Positions 12,157 through 25,400 of a stretch of 64,000 nt of DNA are shown in pieces (position 1 is the first letter of the stretch; each line of letters opens with the position of its first letter). The DNA is taken from contig NC_134679.1 of the NCBI RefSeq assembly GCF_024713945.1, positions 3,787,001 to 3,851,000 on the forward strand. Direction: 5' to 3'. Under the pieces are notes generated by a model that worked only from the letters and a program-made list of their open reading frames with translations, did no database searches and had not been told where the DNA came from. A program made the position numbers and the translations under genes. Origin of the DNA: Dermatophagoides farinae (taxonomy: Eukaryota > Arthropoda > Arachnida > Sarcoptiformes > Pyroglyphidae).

Positions 12157-14523
12157 ACGATGGACTACATATCGGCATTTGCATTACAAATTCATTCATT
12201 GATTCATATAGCCAAATGGATTGTCTTGTTTGTTTTTTCTTTTAATAAAAACCAAAATAAAAATATTACTCACACAATTGGAAATGGACGCCCAAAATAA
12301 TATACACATGCACACACCTATACACACACACACTTTGACCAGCACAAAGATGATCGTCATATTCATTTTTTGTAGACGTGATTTCAAAAATAAAATAAAT
12401 TTAAATAAAATATCATTGTAATTTTTAATGGAATCAATTTTGGATCATTGAAAGTTCATTGAATTTCATATATGAAATTCATTTGGCCACTATTTCTATC
12501 AGCGTTGTTTTTATTTTTTCTTCTGGTTCGGTTGATATGTTGTCGATTAAAGCTCAGTAATCTCTTTGAATTGGTAATTTTTTTCACGAAAATGGGGAAT
12601 TCGAATCTTCTTTTTCATTGTAGACAAAATGGCCAAAACTGAACGACAAACGGGCTCTAATAGATAGTGACAAACGAAAAAAAAATCAGATATATCAAGT
12701 GTCAAATTAGATTCTAAAAGTTTATATTTATTTCGAATGTATGTTTGGAATTGCAAAGTTGGAATTGTTGAATTTTCAACAACTTTTTTTCTAGTTTAAG
12801 TATCCATAGTTTTATATTGCCACTGTATAAATTGACACATTCTTGTGTCTAGCGATTATTTGATTGATAGCATCATTATTTTGAGCTATCTAATTAAAAA
12901 AAATATATATATATAGGATGCTCAAGTGGTTGGTCGAGTATTTTTCGTGTGTAAATTGTCAAATGTCGATCAATTACTATATTGAGTAATGATGCTCGGA
13001 ATTTTAGCTCAAGTGGCTGCCACGACTAACTGGACTAATCAAGACAATTTGTACATTATTTGATACTTGATTATCATCTCTAGTGAACATGATGGTGATG
13101 ATGTCCATTGGAATGAAGAACAAAATTATGGTCGCGTGCCACCGTTGTTTTGTTTTGTTTTGCCCACCTTACTCTTCCCTCTTATCATCAAAATTTCAAC
13201 TCATTCATATTTCATCACTAACAGTGATTCATTCATTTAGAAAAGAATTTGTATATTTGTTGGTTGATGACATATTTGGTACCATTAGATGAGGCCATAG
13301 GGACCTAAAAGGAATGATTCATTTGCGGGATCATCGTCACTGTTTTTTTTTCTACATCATATTTTAGTGTGAGTCATCACAAACAATCCTATACAAGTAA
13401 CAACAAAAAAAAATTGATACTTATTAGCTAGGCGGTCATCATCATCAACCGCCAAAATACCAGGATCAACCAGAAATATTCAAAAAAAAAAAAAAAATAC
13501 GAATCGTTCCTGGATGCTTGTATTCGTTCCAGATCGTCGAACGTTTTTTTTTTTTGTTTTTGTTTTGTTACAGTCAAGCCTATGTTTGCGCGGTTATTTC
13601 AAATTCTAACAACACAACATGAACTATTTATGTATATGTATATAAAGAGATGGTACTGTAGGATGGTTTGTAACTATCATCATAATATGCTACTACTACA
13701 ATAAAACATACAAATGCACAATTGACAGTACAATGTAGAATGTTTCATAAGAGGCGGTTCTTGAAAGAAGAAAAAGAAATGAAAAAAATATAGACAGCGC
13801 GCATTCAATTTCAAACTGGATCCTGTTCTCATTTTTCAAAGACACATTCACATTTTGTTTCTCAAATGAAAATCAGTTGTTACTATGATGTCGTTATAAA
13901 AAGGTTGATTTTCCAATTGATTATTCTTGTGTTTGTGTGTGTGTGTATTCTGTGTTCTGTGTGAATGTTTTGTTTTTTTTTTCAATTGGCGCGTATTCAA
14001 AATAAATTTGAAATAAAATAAATTTTTTTTTCTATTTAAGAAAAATTTGATTATTAAAAAAAAATTATTATTATTATTATTATTCAAATCATACAAAATG
14101 ACAGTTTATATTGATATGTTTGATTGAATTAATGTAATCAATATAAACCCCATTTATTACTTTTCTATTCATCAAGTGTCCTCTTGTGTCAAGGCTATTT
14201 ACATGTGTTTATATAAATATGTGTGTGCGTGTGTGTGTGTCTGTCAAGCAATTTGATCTATGATTAAAAATTGATCCAAGTTGATAATCGGTTCTTTATT
14301 GAATCATACCAAACAATCAATCAATCAATCATTGCAAGAAACTAATCGCAATTGGTATAACTGACAAAAAAAAGAACAACTGAAAAAAAGGTATGTGAAC
14401 AAACCAAACAGATTCATTCCTTATCTAAGGTCAATAAACACAACAATAACAATGATAAAATTGGATAACCAAAATATCATTCAACAATATCAAACACCCA
14501 TTGTAAATGTGTGCCTGTAATCA

Positions 14524-14546
14524 ACACACACACACACACACACACA
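14524..14546. repeat. (CA)n microsatellite
   Basis: This is an uninterrupted CA tract in the region between BAG6 and slit. It is one of several background dinucleotide repeats. Confidence 0.75.
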
Positions 14547-17500
14547 CGCACAGATTTCTAGAATTCAGAGCTTCATTCATTCTTATTGAATTTCGTTATT
14601 ATTTTCTTTTACCGTATGTATGTTTTATATACACAGTAGCCTTATTTGCAAGACAAAAAAAATTTTTTCCAGTCAAAACAAACTATCCTGATTTCTGCCA
14701 AATGTCCATTATTGTCAGCCGTTTATCAATTCGTGAATTCCATTCCATTTCGATTTTTTTTTCTTGGTTGGTAATAAAATGTGCCTGCCTTGAATGGATC
14801 ATAATCAAACACACACACACATACACAATATCAATAGAGACCCGAATGCCATTGATGATGATGATGATGAGGTGATGTATACATTCGAATGGACGAATTG
14901 CATTCTCATCGCTTCGTCGCCATCATTAGGAGCAGAAAGAAAGAATCCCATCGCCATATACACAATGATATACACACATATTGGCTCGCTGTGTCATCTA
15001 CTAATTTGCTCCGTTTCATTCGTTTGCTGCATTTTATATTTTTGTTAGAGAACATCCTTAAGTTTTTTTTTTTGCTTGGAAGCAACTCGGTCCCCGGGCT
15101 TTATTTTTGAGAGTAAAGAAATTTTTTTTCGTTTTTTTTTGGTTTTCCATCCTCTAATTTTCCCATATCTATTTTTTTGTTATATGTGGTGGTCGTCTTT
15201 TTTTGATCATCGTCGTTCATCATAAGCAGAATTTTTTTTCTAGTTTTGTTCGGTTTTTTTTCTGAAATTCATTTCATAATGTTTCTGTTGTATATGATGA
15301 TGATCACTATTTATATGGTATAAATGACCAGCTTTCCGGTTTCGACCGCTATTGCTCGGGTTTCATTTTCCATTCATTGGTTATTGTTCATCTTGTTGCT
15401 GCCCCGTTCGATTAGATTTCGGTTTTTTCTTTCGTGTTTTGTTCATTCGAGTTTTTTTTTGTCGTTGTCAAATTAATCTTGTCTCTTATTTTCTTTGGAC
15501 TGGAAGATGAGACTAGTTTTCTCAGTTTGCTTGAAACAGAAAAACAAAACAACAACAACAACAAAAAGAATGACCAAAGAAAAAACATGAGTACTATGTG
15601 GCCATTCGTCGTGTTACACTTGACTTAATTCAAGTCAAATTTACTATTTTCGAGTTGTTGCTTTTTCATTGCGGCCGGAATGTGTTGAGGTTCTGTTGGT
15701 CATGCACAATATTCTTTTTTTTTGGGCAAAGGGGAAATTTGCCTTTGCTTGTCTGTTTGTACCAAATGAAATGAAATTGATTACAGTCACTCGAATGAAC
15801 ACCAGGCACAAACATTTTGGCTATGGTCATATGTATTTATACAACCAGTAGCCTAAACAACACAAACCGATCTAAGTTAGTCAATCAATCTGTCACTCAT
15901 TTTTAAGCTTCTGGTCACTTGTCAACTTATTCGACCATTCATTCATACCAAATATATAATACACATACACACACACACACCCAAAAATAATCTTCTTTGG
16001 TTTTTTTTGTTTCGTATACAAATGATTGCGTACAATTTTTTTCCATTTTCTTTCAATTCCAATGAAAATGGCAAAAGAATGCACTCCCCTTCTAAAGCAT
16101 TCCATAGATAAATCGATTCATGTGTGTGATAGTGTGTATTCATTGGCTATTATGGGAATTTTTATGCACTTTATTCTAGCTTTCTGATTCGTAATAAACC
16201 AAATCAACATTGACTGAATGATGATTCTCATTCCATTCTTGTTTTAGTTCCTTTGGTATGTGTATATTATCACAAGAATTCGAAATATGCACATTTCAAG
16301 AAGTGTTCATAGTGTATCATAGATACAATCACAGTGTATGGATTTTTTTTTCTTCATGTTTACCAGAATTCAAAAATGGTCATCAACATTGATCAGTTGG
16401 ATTTTTTCTTGTTCATTTTTTGCTTGCCTGAGCAAACAACATGATGATGATGATGGCATGAAGAGAAATTGAAGATTTACGTCTTTGAAATGTATTCGTG
16501 AGATGTTGCTGATGACCATGCTAGATGCTATGTTGACCATCATCATCATCATCATCTAGCTTTTTCCCATATATACAAAAGTCATCAATCAATCTTTGTG
16601 TTTTCACCTGGGCCAATAGAGATTGAGTGTTTGTGTGTGTGTGTGTGCACATGGGAAATATATTCGATATATTTGAACAACAAACAAACAAACAGAAAAA
16701 AATTCGAATTACAATTTGTAGAATATCAAAAATTATTATTATTGCTTGTCCTTATTAAATCTGTTTCTGAAAATCATGCTTTGATTGTGAATCAAGGCCA
16801 TTTGTTGACATAATAATAACAAATGAAACAAACAACCCAAACCACTATCCCCCTCCCAGCTTTGTTCAAAAATTGTTGCCGGTCCCAAAAATAATCGATA
16901 ATCCGATCATAACCATCATCATCAGTATTGGATAAATTAGCTTATTCGTTAACACAATTGTTATGGCCTATTTGCTTTTTTCTTCAATTGTGAAAAGAAA
17001 AAACTGTTGATTTCCATGCAATCATTGTATGCGTGTGTATTTGTTATTTCGCTGTTCTATTGATTTATTGGATTTAAAATAGAAAATTTGTCAGCGATTT
17101 TTTCTTCCATCCTTATACAGGCTATTCGAAGAACAAATTGTTGCATTACATTTCAGAGAGGGGGAATTTATTTATTTTTTTTCCATAAAAAAAAGATTTT
17201 AATGATTTATAAATCTAGCCATCTAGGATATGGTTGTGTGTGTGTGTGTGTGAATGAGAATTAATAACGATTCAATTTTGATTGAATTGAGTGTCAAACT
17301 CGATTGAAACGAATAGAAAAAAAATAACCGTTTCCAGTTTCTCAGTATAAATTGAGACCATGACGATTCAATGCTTCAAAAATCTATAAGTATACTATAT
17401 GATAAGTTTCGATGATAAATGAATCGTAATGATAAAATTACGTCATGATAAAATAAGTTGATTGGTCTCCGAAGACCAATATATACATGTAGGTAATAAT

Positions 17501-17767
17501 CAAAAAAAAAGACCACCTTGTTTGCTTTTGCTATATGATTCTATTGGTAAATTTGGCTTCAAAATTTCATCTTTTCATGGAAGAAAAAATAACAAAAAAA
17601 AGATTGGAATATCAATGGATCAACTATAGAAAAATTTTTAATTTTCGAATCGATCACGATCTTAACTTTAAGAATGCTGATTGTATATTCTACCGAATGT
17701 GTTAGATCTGGTAGCCTCCTAATCAATCAGTCAGAACATTGCACAAACACAATGACAAGAACAATTA

Positions 17768-17904
17768 CAGTAATACTCCGCTTAACGCTGTCGTTTTTAG
17801 TTTAACGATGTGAAAGAATTCTTGCTAAACCACCGTAGAATAATTTGCTGTTTCGCTTTCAAAATTTTTGGAACTCAACCCCCTCGTTAAGCGGGTTATT
17901 ACTG
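17768..17904. mobile_element. 137-bp non-autonomous pogo/Tigger-like MITE
   Basis: The element has terminal inverted repeats of about 20 bp. The left end reads CAGTAATACTCCGCTTAACG and the reverse complement of the right end reads CAGTAATAACCCGCTTAACG, with only two mismatches. It is flanked on both sides by the dinucleotide TA (17766-17767 and 17905-17906), as expected for Tc1/mariner-superfamily insertion. The CAGT...ACTG ends and the CGCTTAACG motif resemble pogo/Tigger termini. There is no transposase frame inside, so it would depend on a transposase elsewhere. I found no second copy in this window. Confidence 0.8.
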
Positions 17905-19003
17905 TACTACATATGTATGTATATGTGACTAGAATCGGAAAGATTTTGGCTGGTTTTTTCATTGCCCGTCGGTGGTAGATTGATTGACTGTTGACTTATT
18001 CCCCTTAAGTTTGTTTACATAAACATTTGGTTTTTTTCTTCATTTAAACCATAGATAGGCGGGAAAAGGAAGAGAGAAAGAGAGAGTTGATGCAGTGACT
18101 ATAACAACCAATATCTGTGTATTACCTGTGTGTGTGTATGTTTGTATTTATATTGTCTAGTCAATCATTTACTTTTTATCATTGTCATTGTCCATATTCA
18201 ATGATGATTATGATGAGGTTAATGAAATTTGACTTTTGACCTTTTCCATGCATCCATTTCTTCTCCTTGATTTATGGATGAAACAAGAGGTAAATCGTGT
18301 AGCCATTGTTCATCATAGCAATCTTTTTTTTTGAATTAGCATATCCATGTCCAAAGTTAAGAATAGAATGTTTTGATGATTATGATGGCTTTTTAGATTG
18401 AATTCCAACATCGTTGGATTCAATTGAAAACAAAAACAAACAGGACAGTTCATTTAAAATTGAGAAATAGTCCGAATAGAATAATTCTCCATAATGTTTC
18501 TTATTATTCTTGATTCGACACAATCGTTCTCCTGTATTGATAGTGGTTGTCACGTTTGTAAGCAATATGGATATCTTTAAATAATTTTTTTGTTGCTACC
18601 ACAAATTACATTAATGCTGACCACCATCCAATATCATTGATCCATCGGCTTATTGACTTTTTTTTAAAAGAAAAAAATAAAAATAAAATTAATTTTCCAA
18701 GCACATAAACCAGGCTGATACGCTCAAATTCAAATATGATTTCAGCAGCGAATAATTGAGAATGACTAGAAAAAATATAAAATTTTGATAGCGACAAACT
18801 TGGAATTTTCTATCAATACTATAGTGGAATTTGATTTTGTTTTTTTATAAAAATCGAAAATTCTGAGAAAAAAAAGAAACAGGAAGAAAGATGAAGATTG
18901 CCATATTTTATTGATGGCCTGGCGGTTTTTGCTTTGTATTTTTTTTTTAATCATTTTTGTCTGACGGTTTTATGACACTTTGTCTTAGTCTTGTTTTGTC
19001 TGA

Positions 19004-19054
19004 TTGGTTGGTTGGTTGGTTGGTTGGTTGGATGGTTGGTTGGTTGGCTGGTTG
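19004..19054. repeat. (TTGG)n tetranucleotide tract
   Basis: This run of about a dozen TTGG units is interrupted by single-base changes. It lies in the non-coding region upstream of slit and looks like a simple microsatellite. Confidence 0.75.
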
Positions 19055-21882
19055 ATTGTGTTTCACTGTTGTTGTAGCTACTGTTTTCTATACAACCATA
19101 TCATACAATCATAATATTCTTTTTTTTCGACAATTAGTCAATCAATTGTCACTTTCACCCTAAATAAAGAATGTATGTGTGAAACAAGCCGAATATTCAC
19201 ATACAAATTGTATGCATTCATGCATATCGATTCTATTGTCATTCATCATACATACAAAAGTGTGTTTGGACATTGCCCGACAATGATATGCCGAAATTGA
19301 CACTTTTTTTGTGACGGCAAGATACGAATGATTGGTTACCTGATCGTTTTGATGCATTTTTCTATCATTTTGTATCATTTGTGAAAAGGATGTACAATTG
19401 ATTATAATGAATCTTTTGGCTGCTACTGGAATAGAAAAAAAAACACAAATGAAACGGATGAGTTTTTTTTCCTTCTTATCATCCATTTATGTTAGGTTAT
19501 ATTCAATATAGGAAACCGGATAAAGTTAATGGTTCACCAAATGTTTATTTCAGTAAAACATCCGAAATAAGACATCTGTTATTAGTTTTCCTTCCCCTCC
19601 TATTACCATCCGAATGATCATGTGCAATGTAATAAACTTTCAAATCTTATTATGGTCTTTCAGATCGTTTTTTCTTCTCTCACTTGAATCACAAACCATT
19701 TGAACACACACGCACATAATTAATATATAAATCCATAATTTCAAATAGCATACTGTCTAGCTGAATGCAGATAATTTATTGCCTTATTGTACATACACGC
19801 ATATTGGCATTTATTTGTCTCCTTATATCTCTCTTTCTCAACAAATAAAAAAATGTTTTTTTTTTACCATTTTGAGGAGAGAATTGGCACCTGAATGCTG
19901 AATTTATTTTCATTTTTCACATTATAAAAATTATAAAAAAAATGTTCGTAAAGCAATTTTCCATTCGTTTTGATGTCTTCATCATCACTTGACAACTCAC
20001 TAGTTTCAGGTCATAGATTCTTTATTGATGATTGATTTGTCGGATTTTTTTTTCTTTGCTTTGCTTTGACCCCTGCAGCTGTTTGATGGGTAATCAATAA
20101 AATCGAATGAAATAAAATCAGAACTAATGATGATGATGATGATAAAAATGGCCCACCCGAATCTCCAAATTTAATACTATAGAATGGGTCCTACTGAATA
20201 TAAACTGATGAACATTGTTACCAAATGGTGATCTATTCGATTATTTCACCATATTGACTACGTTTTTTTTCTGATTTCAAGCTTGGTTCTTGTTTTTTCA
20301 TCTTCTATGCAAACAAGAAAACTTTGGATGAAAAACAAATATGAAAATCTGGCCATCAAACAAGCAAGTACATTTCATGAACTTGTTTACCTGATGTTGG
20401 AAACTTGTTTTTATATCTTCTCTTAACTAAATATTGCTTGTTCATAGCTACTTTCAGTTGTTTAGCTGATGTACGACTGCATTGGATTGGATTCAAATAC
20501 GATTCCTATCTTCAAGGGCTTTTCTTGTTTTTCATCTTGGAGAAAGATATGCAATATTGAAACAAAAAAAAAGATGTCATTAGAATATGCCATGTCGTTT
20601 GTTTTGGCTGGCCCTTGGCCCCGAGAACAAACATTTGTTCTGACAGGATTTATTGATGGGAATAAAATCTGGTTAAGCCCTAGCTTATCGTTGTCTATCA
20701 ATCTGTCGATCAATTTTGATGATTAAAATCTCTTCACTTCGGTCACATTGAACAATGATTTTGTGGTAGTTAATGTCATGTCGACATGATGTCAACACGA
20801 CCATCAACATTTACCATGTCGAATGATTGCCATACATTCATAAATGTGCATCTTATCTTAATGATCATGGCCATCAATTTTGACCATATGGCCACATTTC
20901 GTATTTATCATTATGGCAAAGCCACACATCATCACACTGGTGGTCGATTGTGATCAATCACAGTAAACCGCCATCCGACGGTAGCTACCATCAACTGATC
21001 AATGATTATTAAAACCATCATTAACTATGTTTTCTATTCACAAGACCCAAGAACCTTGTGTTTAGGACCGTTGACCTTTTTTTCCGATATACTAAAAAAC
21101 CAAGGAATTTTTTGTTTTTCCAAGTATCTTGCTGTGTAAGTAATGTTTTTTTGTTGTTGTTGTTGTTTGATCTTCGTGGTATGACATCTTTTTTGTGGGA
21201 ATATAAATCTAAATTAAAGCTAACCAACATTATACCTGATATTGTCGGTACCGGTCTTGCTACCTATCTACCTACATGTCTGACTGAAAAATGGCTACAA
21301 AAGATTGATTACTTTGATTATCTGACCGAATCTGAATTAAATTGAAATCTGTTATCATTCTAGGATAACCGATTTTTTTTACTGTGAATAAATTGATTCT
21401 TTCTCATTTTTCACGATTTGTCATTTCGAAATTGAACAATTTTTCATTCAAAACGTTATCATATTTAATGTAAAACATCAACTCATTGAATCATCATGAT
21501 TCAATGGCATCCATTCCATATTTGCCGCGATCCAAACAAACAAACAAAAAATCTGTTCAATCATTTTTTTTCGACTAAAAAATTTTATCACTGATACCGG
21601 ATAACATTTTTTTTCGATGTTGACTTTGCATTATGTTTGGTCAAACATTCACACACACACACCTACACACATTTCATATAGAAAATATTTTTCTGATCGT
21701 AGGAGTAACAATGGTCCTACACACACACTGTGGTGCTAATTGGGTTATCCATGGCATTATTTCTTTTGTTTGTTTTTTTGAGTTGGTCACATTCCTAAAT
21801 TGTTGTTAAATGCCCAAGAGCTTTATTTGATTGTCTTGTCTAACAGAATTATCTAATATGTTTGTTTATATTATATTTACAG

Positions 21883-22485
21883 GACTTGCTTATCATCGGC
21901 ACCGGAAGGAAACACAACAACAACAACAACAACAGTTTCGATTCTCAATCATCATGTAATTGCTATTCACTCTTTTTCAATAGTACTGATTTACTTGGCG
22001 AATGGTTTGATGAAAACCTGGCTCTGTATGTGTGTGTGTTCATACATGCGTATAAATTAAGAATTCTGTAGTTAGTTTCAACTATAAAAGCTACAATCAT
22101 ATTCGCCAAAATCCAATCGTTTATATTCGGCGGTTGCCGACTATCGATACCCAAACAACGACAAGGGCAAGTGTATCCAGTATCCAATTTTGATACTCGA
22201 TCACAATCGATTAGTTTAGGCGAATCGTCATCCAGATCCTCATCATCATCGTCTTCATCATCTTCAACATCAACCATAAATAAGAATACGGTACGATTTG
22301 GATTTTGGAACCTAAACGACAACATTACCGTTTCACGATCAATCAACTGGATACAATTGCCCATTTTCTCCGTTTGGGTTTCATCCGTTTTGTCGTTATT
22401 AGGATTAACCTCATCATCATCATCATCATCATTGGTAACTGGTGAATCATTCATTCATACTAATAAAAATCGAAGATCAACAATA
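21883..22485 (+). other. Possible 5' untranslated part of the first coding slit exon
   Basis: A good splice acceptor (TTATATTATATTTACAG ending at 21882) precedes this stretch, and from 22171 the frame is open into the slit signal peptide. The in-frame extension is Ser-rich low-complexity sequence unlike any slit. I therefore read it as 5' UTR joined to an upstream untranslated exon, and place the start codon at 22486. A longer N-terminus beginning at 22171 cannot be excluded. Confidence 0.35.
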
Positions 22486-25400
22486 ATGATGACAACAATA
22501 ACAGCCATGCATTTTTTCACATTGGCTCTACTATGTTTGTTCATATTACTTGGCGCACATTATAGTGATGCCTTGTTTGATATCGGTCAATCACCATCAT
22601 TTGATTCGAATAGTTATGGTGTTCAATTATCATCATGTCCACTTGAATGCGATTGTCAAGGTCTGACTGTCGATTGTTCACATCGTGGATTATCCTATGT
22701 TCCACGAACATTTCCATTGGAAGTACGACGATTGTAAGTATTAGCCAATATCAATTTTGTTTTGCTTGTATACAGGTTTTGGTTTTTTTTTGTCGTCTAT
22801 ATTTTGCCATTTACCAAGCTATTTAGGGCGTCTATTTTATTTTATTTCATTTGACATCATCCATTAATCTTTTGTCCATTTATAATATAACCAATAAAAA
22901 AAGAGGAAAGAAGAAAATTAGAACAAAATGAATGAATGAACAATATGTCCAATATGCGAAAAGCTTTTCATCATAGGCAAATTGAATTTCCGTTCTGTCA
23001 TCAACAATGTCATTGGCTGATGTTGTCGTAGTTGTCGGGAACCAATGGCGATCAATTTTAGGCAATTTGTCATCACAATTGTTTGCCTTTTGTTTCTTTA
23101 AGTAGTCACAATAGTTTGCCATTTACAGTAGATGCGGATCATTATTGATATAAATGTGTGTATATGTGTGTATGTGTGGAATCGCTGGCTTTCTTTATAA
23201 TCTAGTTTAGCATTAGATTAAAAAAAAATTCTATTTGCATTGTCCAATTTCGCTACAATTTTGTTATATATACAATACATGAACAATAATAAACCATAGG
23301 TTCCAATTTGCAGGTGTAAAATGCCTAGTTATCTCTTTGAATATTATAGAATCAAAAGCCAAATATTTGTCATTTGTTTTTCATTGTTTGTTTCGTTTAT
23401 GTTTGGCCTTTTTTTAATAAATATACATGACCAGTTGTTGCTATTGATATGCAGTGTATGTTTATGTTCGTTTTGTTTACGATGAGCGAAACAAACCCAA
23501 AATTTTTTTACGACAAAAAAAACAAAAATAGGAGTGTCATGATCATCATAATGGGTGTTGTTATTGTTCGTTGTTGATCATGATGGATAACCAATTTTTT
23601 TTTCAAACACATTTTCAGTTTGGTTGATTGTAAATGTCTATCTCTTTCTCTGAGTGTGTGTATGTTACTAATTTATGACCGAATATCATCATCTTGAACC
23701 AGGGTGCGTTCTATTTGTTTACAATCAGAAGACATTATCGTTCCAACCAAGTTTATTGAAAGAGAGGCCATTCTGGAATTTTTACGATCCAATTACAAAC
23801 AATCCACTAACCAATTCAACGAATCTATTTGTCCCCTACTAAACTTTTTATATTATGTTCAATAGACAACAAAAATGCTCATCTCATAACATCAATGTAT
23901 TTGATAATTTGAGAAAAAAAAGTTATCACATTCTAAAATGATATAAAATGATCGTTGTTTGGTCATAATGGGTTCGATTACATAGCAATTTAGTAAAGAG
24001 AAACAATCATCCAACCAATGTTTCAATGTTTCGGTTCTTGAACTTGTATTGATCTTGAAGGTATACAAAATGAATGTTTCAGTTTCTATTTATTATTATT
24101 GCCATTATTAGGAACGAAAGAGACAAAAAAATGTGAATAAAACTTTTTCTTTTTCAACCAAGATTATTAGATTTTCATCCATCTTTATTTGCATTCATTT
24201 ATCTTGGTCACCATAAATGTGGCCGACTGGTTTTTTTTGGATTATGATGATGATGACGATGATGATGATAATGAGGAATATCCGACTGACTGTGTGTACA
24301 TATTAACATTATTATTGTTAACGATGTAAACGAGCTCATCACACTTAATCAGAATAATCGTTTTTTTTACTGCTAATTGCTTTTTCTTTTCTCACTGTTG
24401 TAAACTTGTTTGTCAATTACCATAAAATACATTTATACTTTTTTCTTTTAACAAGAAGAATCGTAAGAATGAATTTTTTTTTCTTGCACCCGACAGAATC
24501 TTACCATATTCTCGAGACTATTTTAAGCTTCGAATACATCGTTTTCGCGAAACATACACAATTCAGATGTGTTTTTTTTTTGGTTAACATTGTGAACATA
24601 AATGATGAATGCTATTCTTCATCATGAATTTTTAGCAAAAATTTTCTTTTTGATGACATGGTTTGATGAATTTCATCTTCATATTCATTATCATTAATAT
24701 AGACGAAGTGTAAAAGTGAAAAGAAAAAAAGCAATTATTTCAATTTACCATTCATCTTACCACTGTGTGTCGGATTCTTATTTCACATGCTTAATTCATT
24801 TGTTATTGTTGTTATTATTGTCTAGTTTCAATAACATCTGGGCGTTTATTCTACAGAAAAAAAGGGGGATGGCCGGATATTTTGTTATGTGGGTGGTATA
24901 TTTTTTTCCCGTATAGTTTGTTGCATTTATATCATCAGAATAAGGCGGATTCATTTTGATCAAGCGCAAACTCCAATTCTATCATAATGGCTTTGCTTAA
25001 TAATTGGTATTTCTTCGATTTAATCATCTGCAAATGACAACAGGTTTAATCTTTTTATTTATACACAGTATCAATTCTTGTATTGGGGACGTTCCCTATA
25101 AATCAATAATTCTATTTAAGATTTGATTGTCATTATTTTCAAGTTTTTCCATGTTTTCAATACACATTGAATTACCAGAAATCAATGCATGCTAGATTTT
25201 ATTTTGTATACAAGAAACTTGAAATGTTCATCATTATCATTCATTGATTATAAATATTAATAAGTTGTTATTTGCAATTATGATGACAACGACCAATCAA
25301 CATTGACACAAACAATTCATTTCAATGTATTCTTTCATTCTTTGAATTATCATTAAGAGAAATCAATTCAAAGTAAATGTTTGTCTTTCATCGATGACTT

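Larger units (their letters stand above)
12157..22485. other. Gene-poor region of about 10 kb upstream of slit
   Basis: No coding exon is recognised on either strand. The first 260 nt contain AATAAA motifs (about 12244 and 12388-12412) that probably end BAG6. The rest is AT-rich with many CA/TG and ATC microsatellites, a TTGG tract (19004-19054), a short MITE (17768-17904), a pair of identical 10-mers (12920, 13007) and a less AT-rich palindromic patch around 20741-20990. The final part probably holds slit promoter, untranslated exons and enhancers, but I cannot place them with certainty. Confidence 0.55.

Noticed and set aside
14839-15048. Overlapping short frames around CA and GAT microsatellites
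   Set aside because: They are driven by simple repeats in two frames and show no family resemblance.
19004-19054. A TTGG tract considered as a telomere-like repeat
   Set aside because: The unit is TTGG throughout and not TTAGG, so it is better read as a tetranucleotide microsatellite, unlike the CCTAA tract at 43047.
19160-19486. A 108-codon minus-strand frame upstream of slit
   Set aside because: It has no recognisable domain, no neighbouring exons and background composition. It is consistent with a chance frame.
22171-22485. Start of slit at the upstream ATG at 22171, adding about 105 residues
   Set aside because: The extension is Ser-rich low-complexity sequence and would push the signal peptide far from the N-terminus. 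The Met at 22486 gives a normal signal peptide.
23960-23985. A GGTTCGATTAC sequence resembling a tRNA B-box
   Set aside because: No A-box or cloverleaf-forming sequence lies at the right distance upstream, so I do not call a tRNA.
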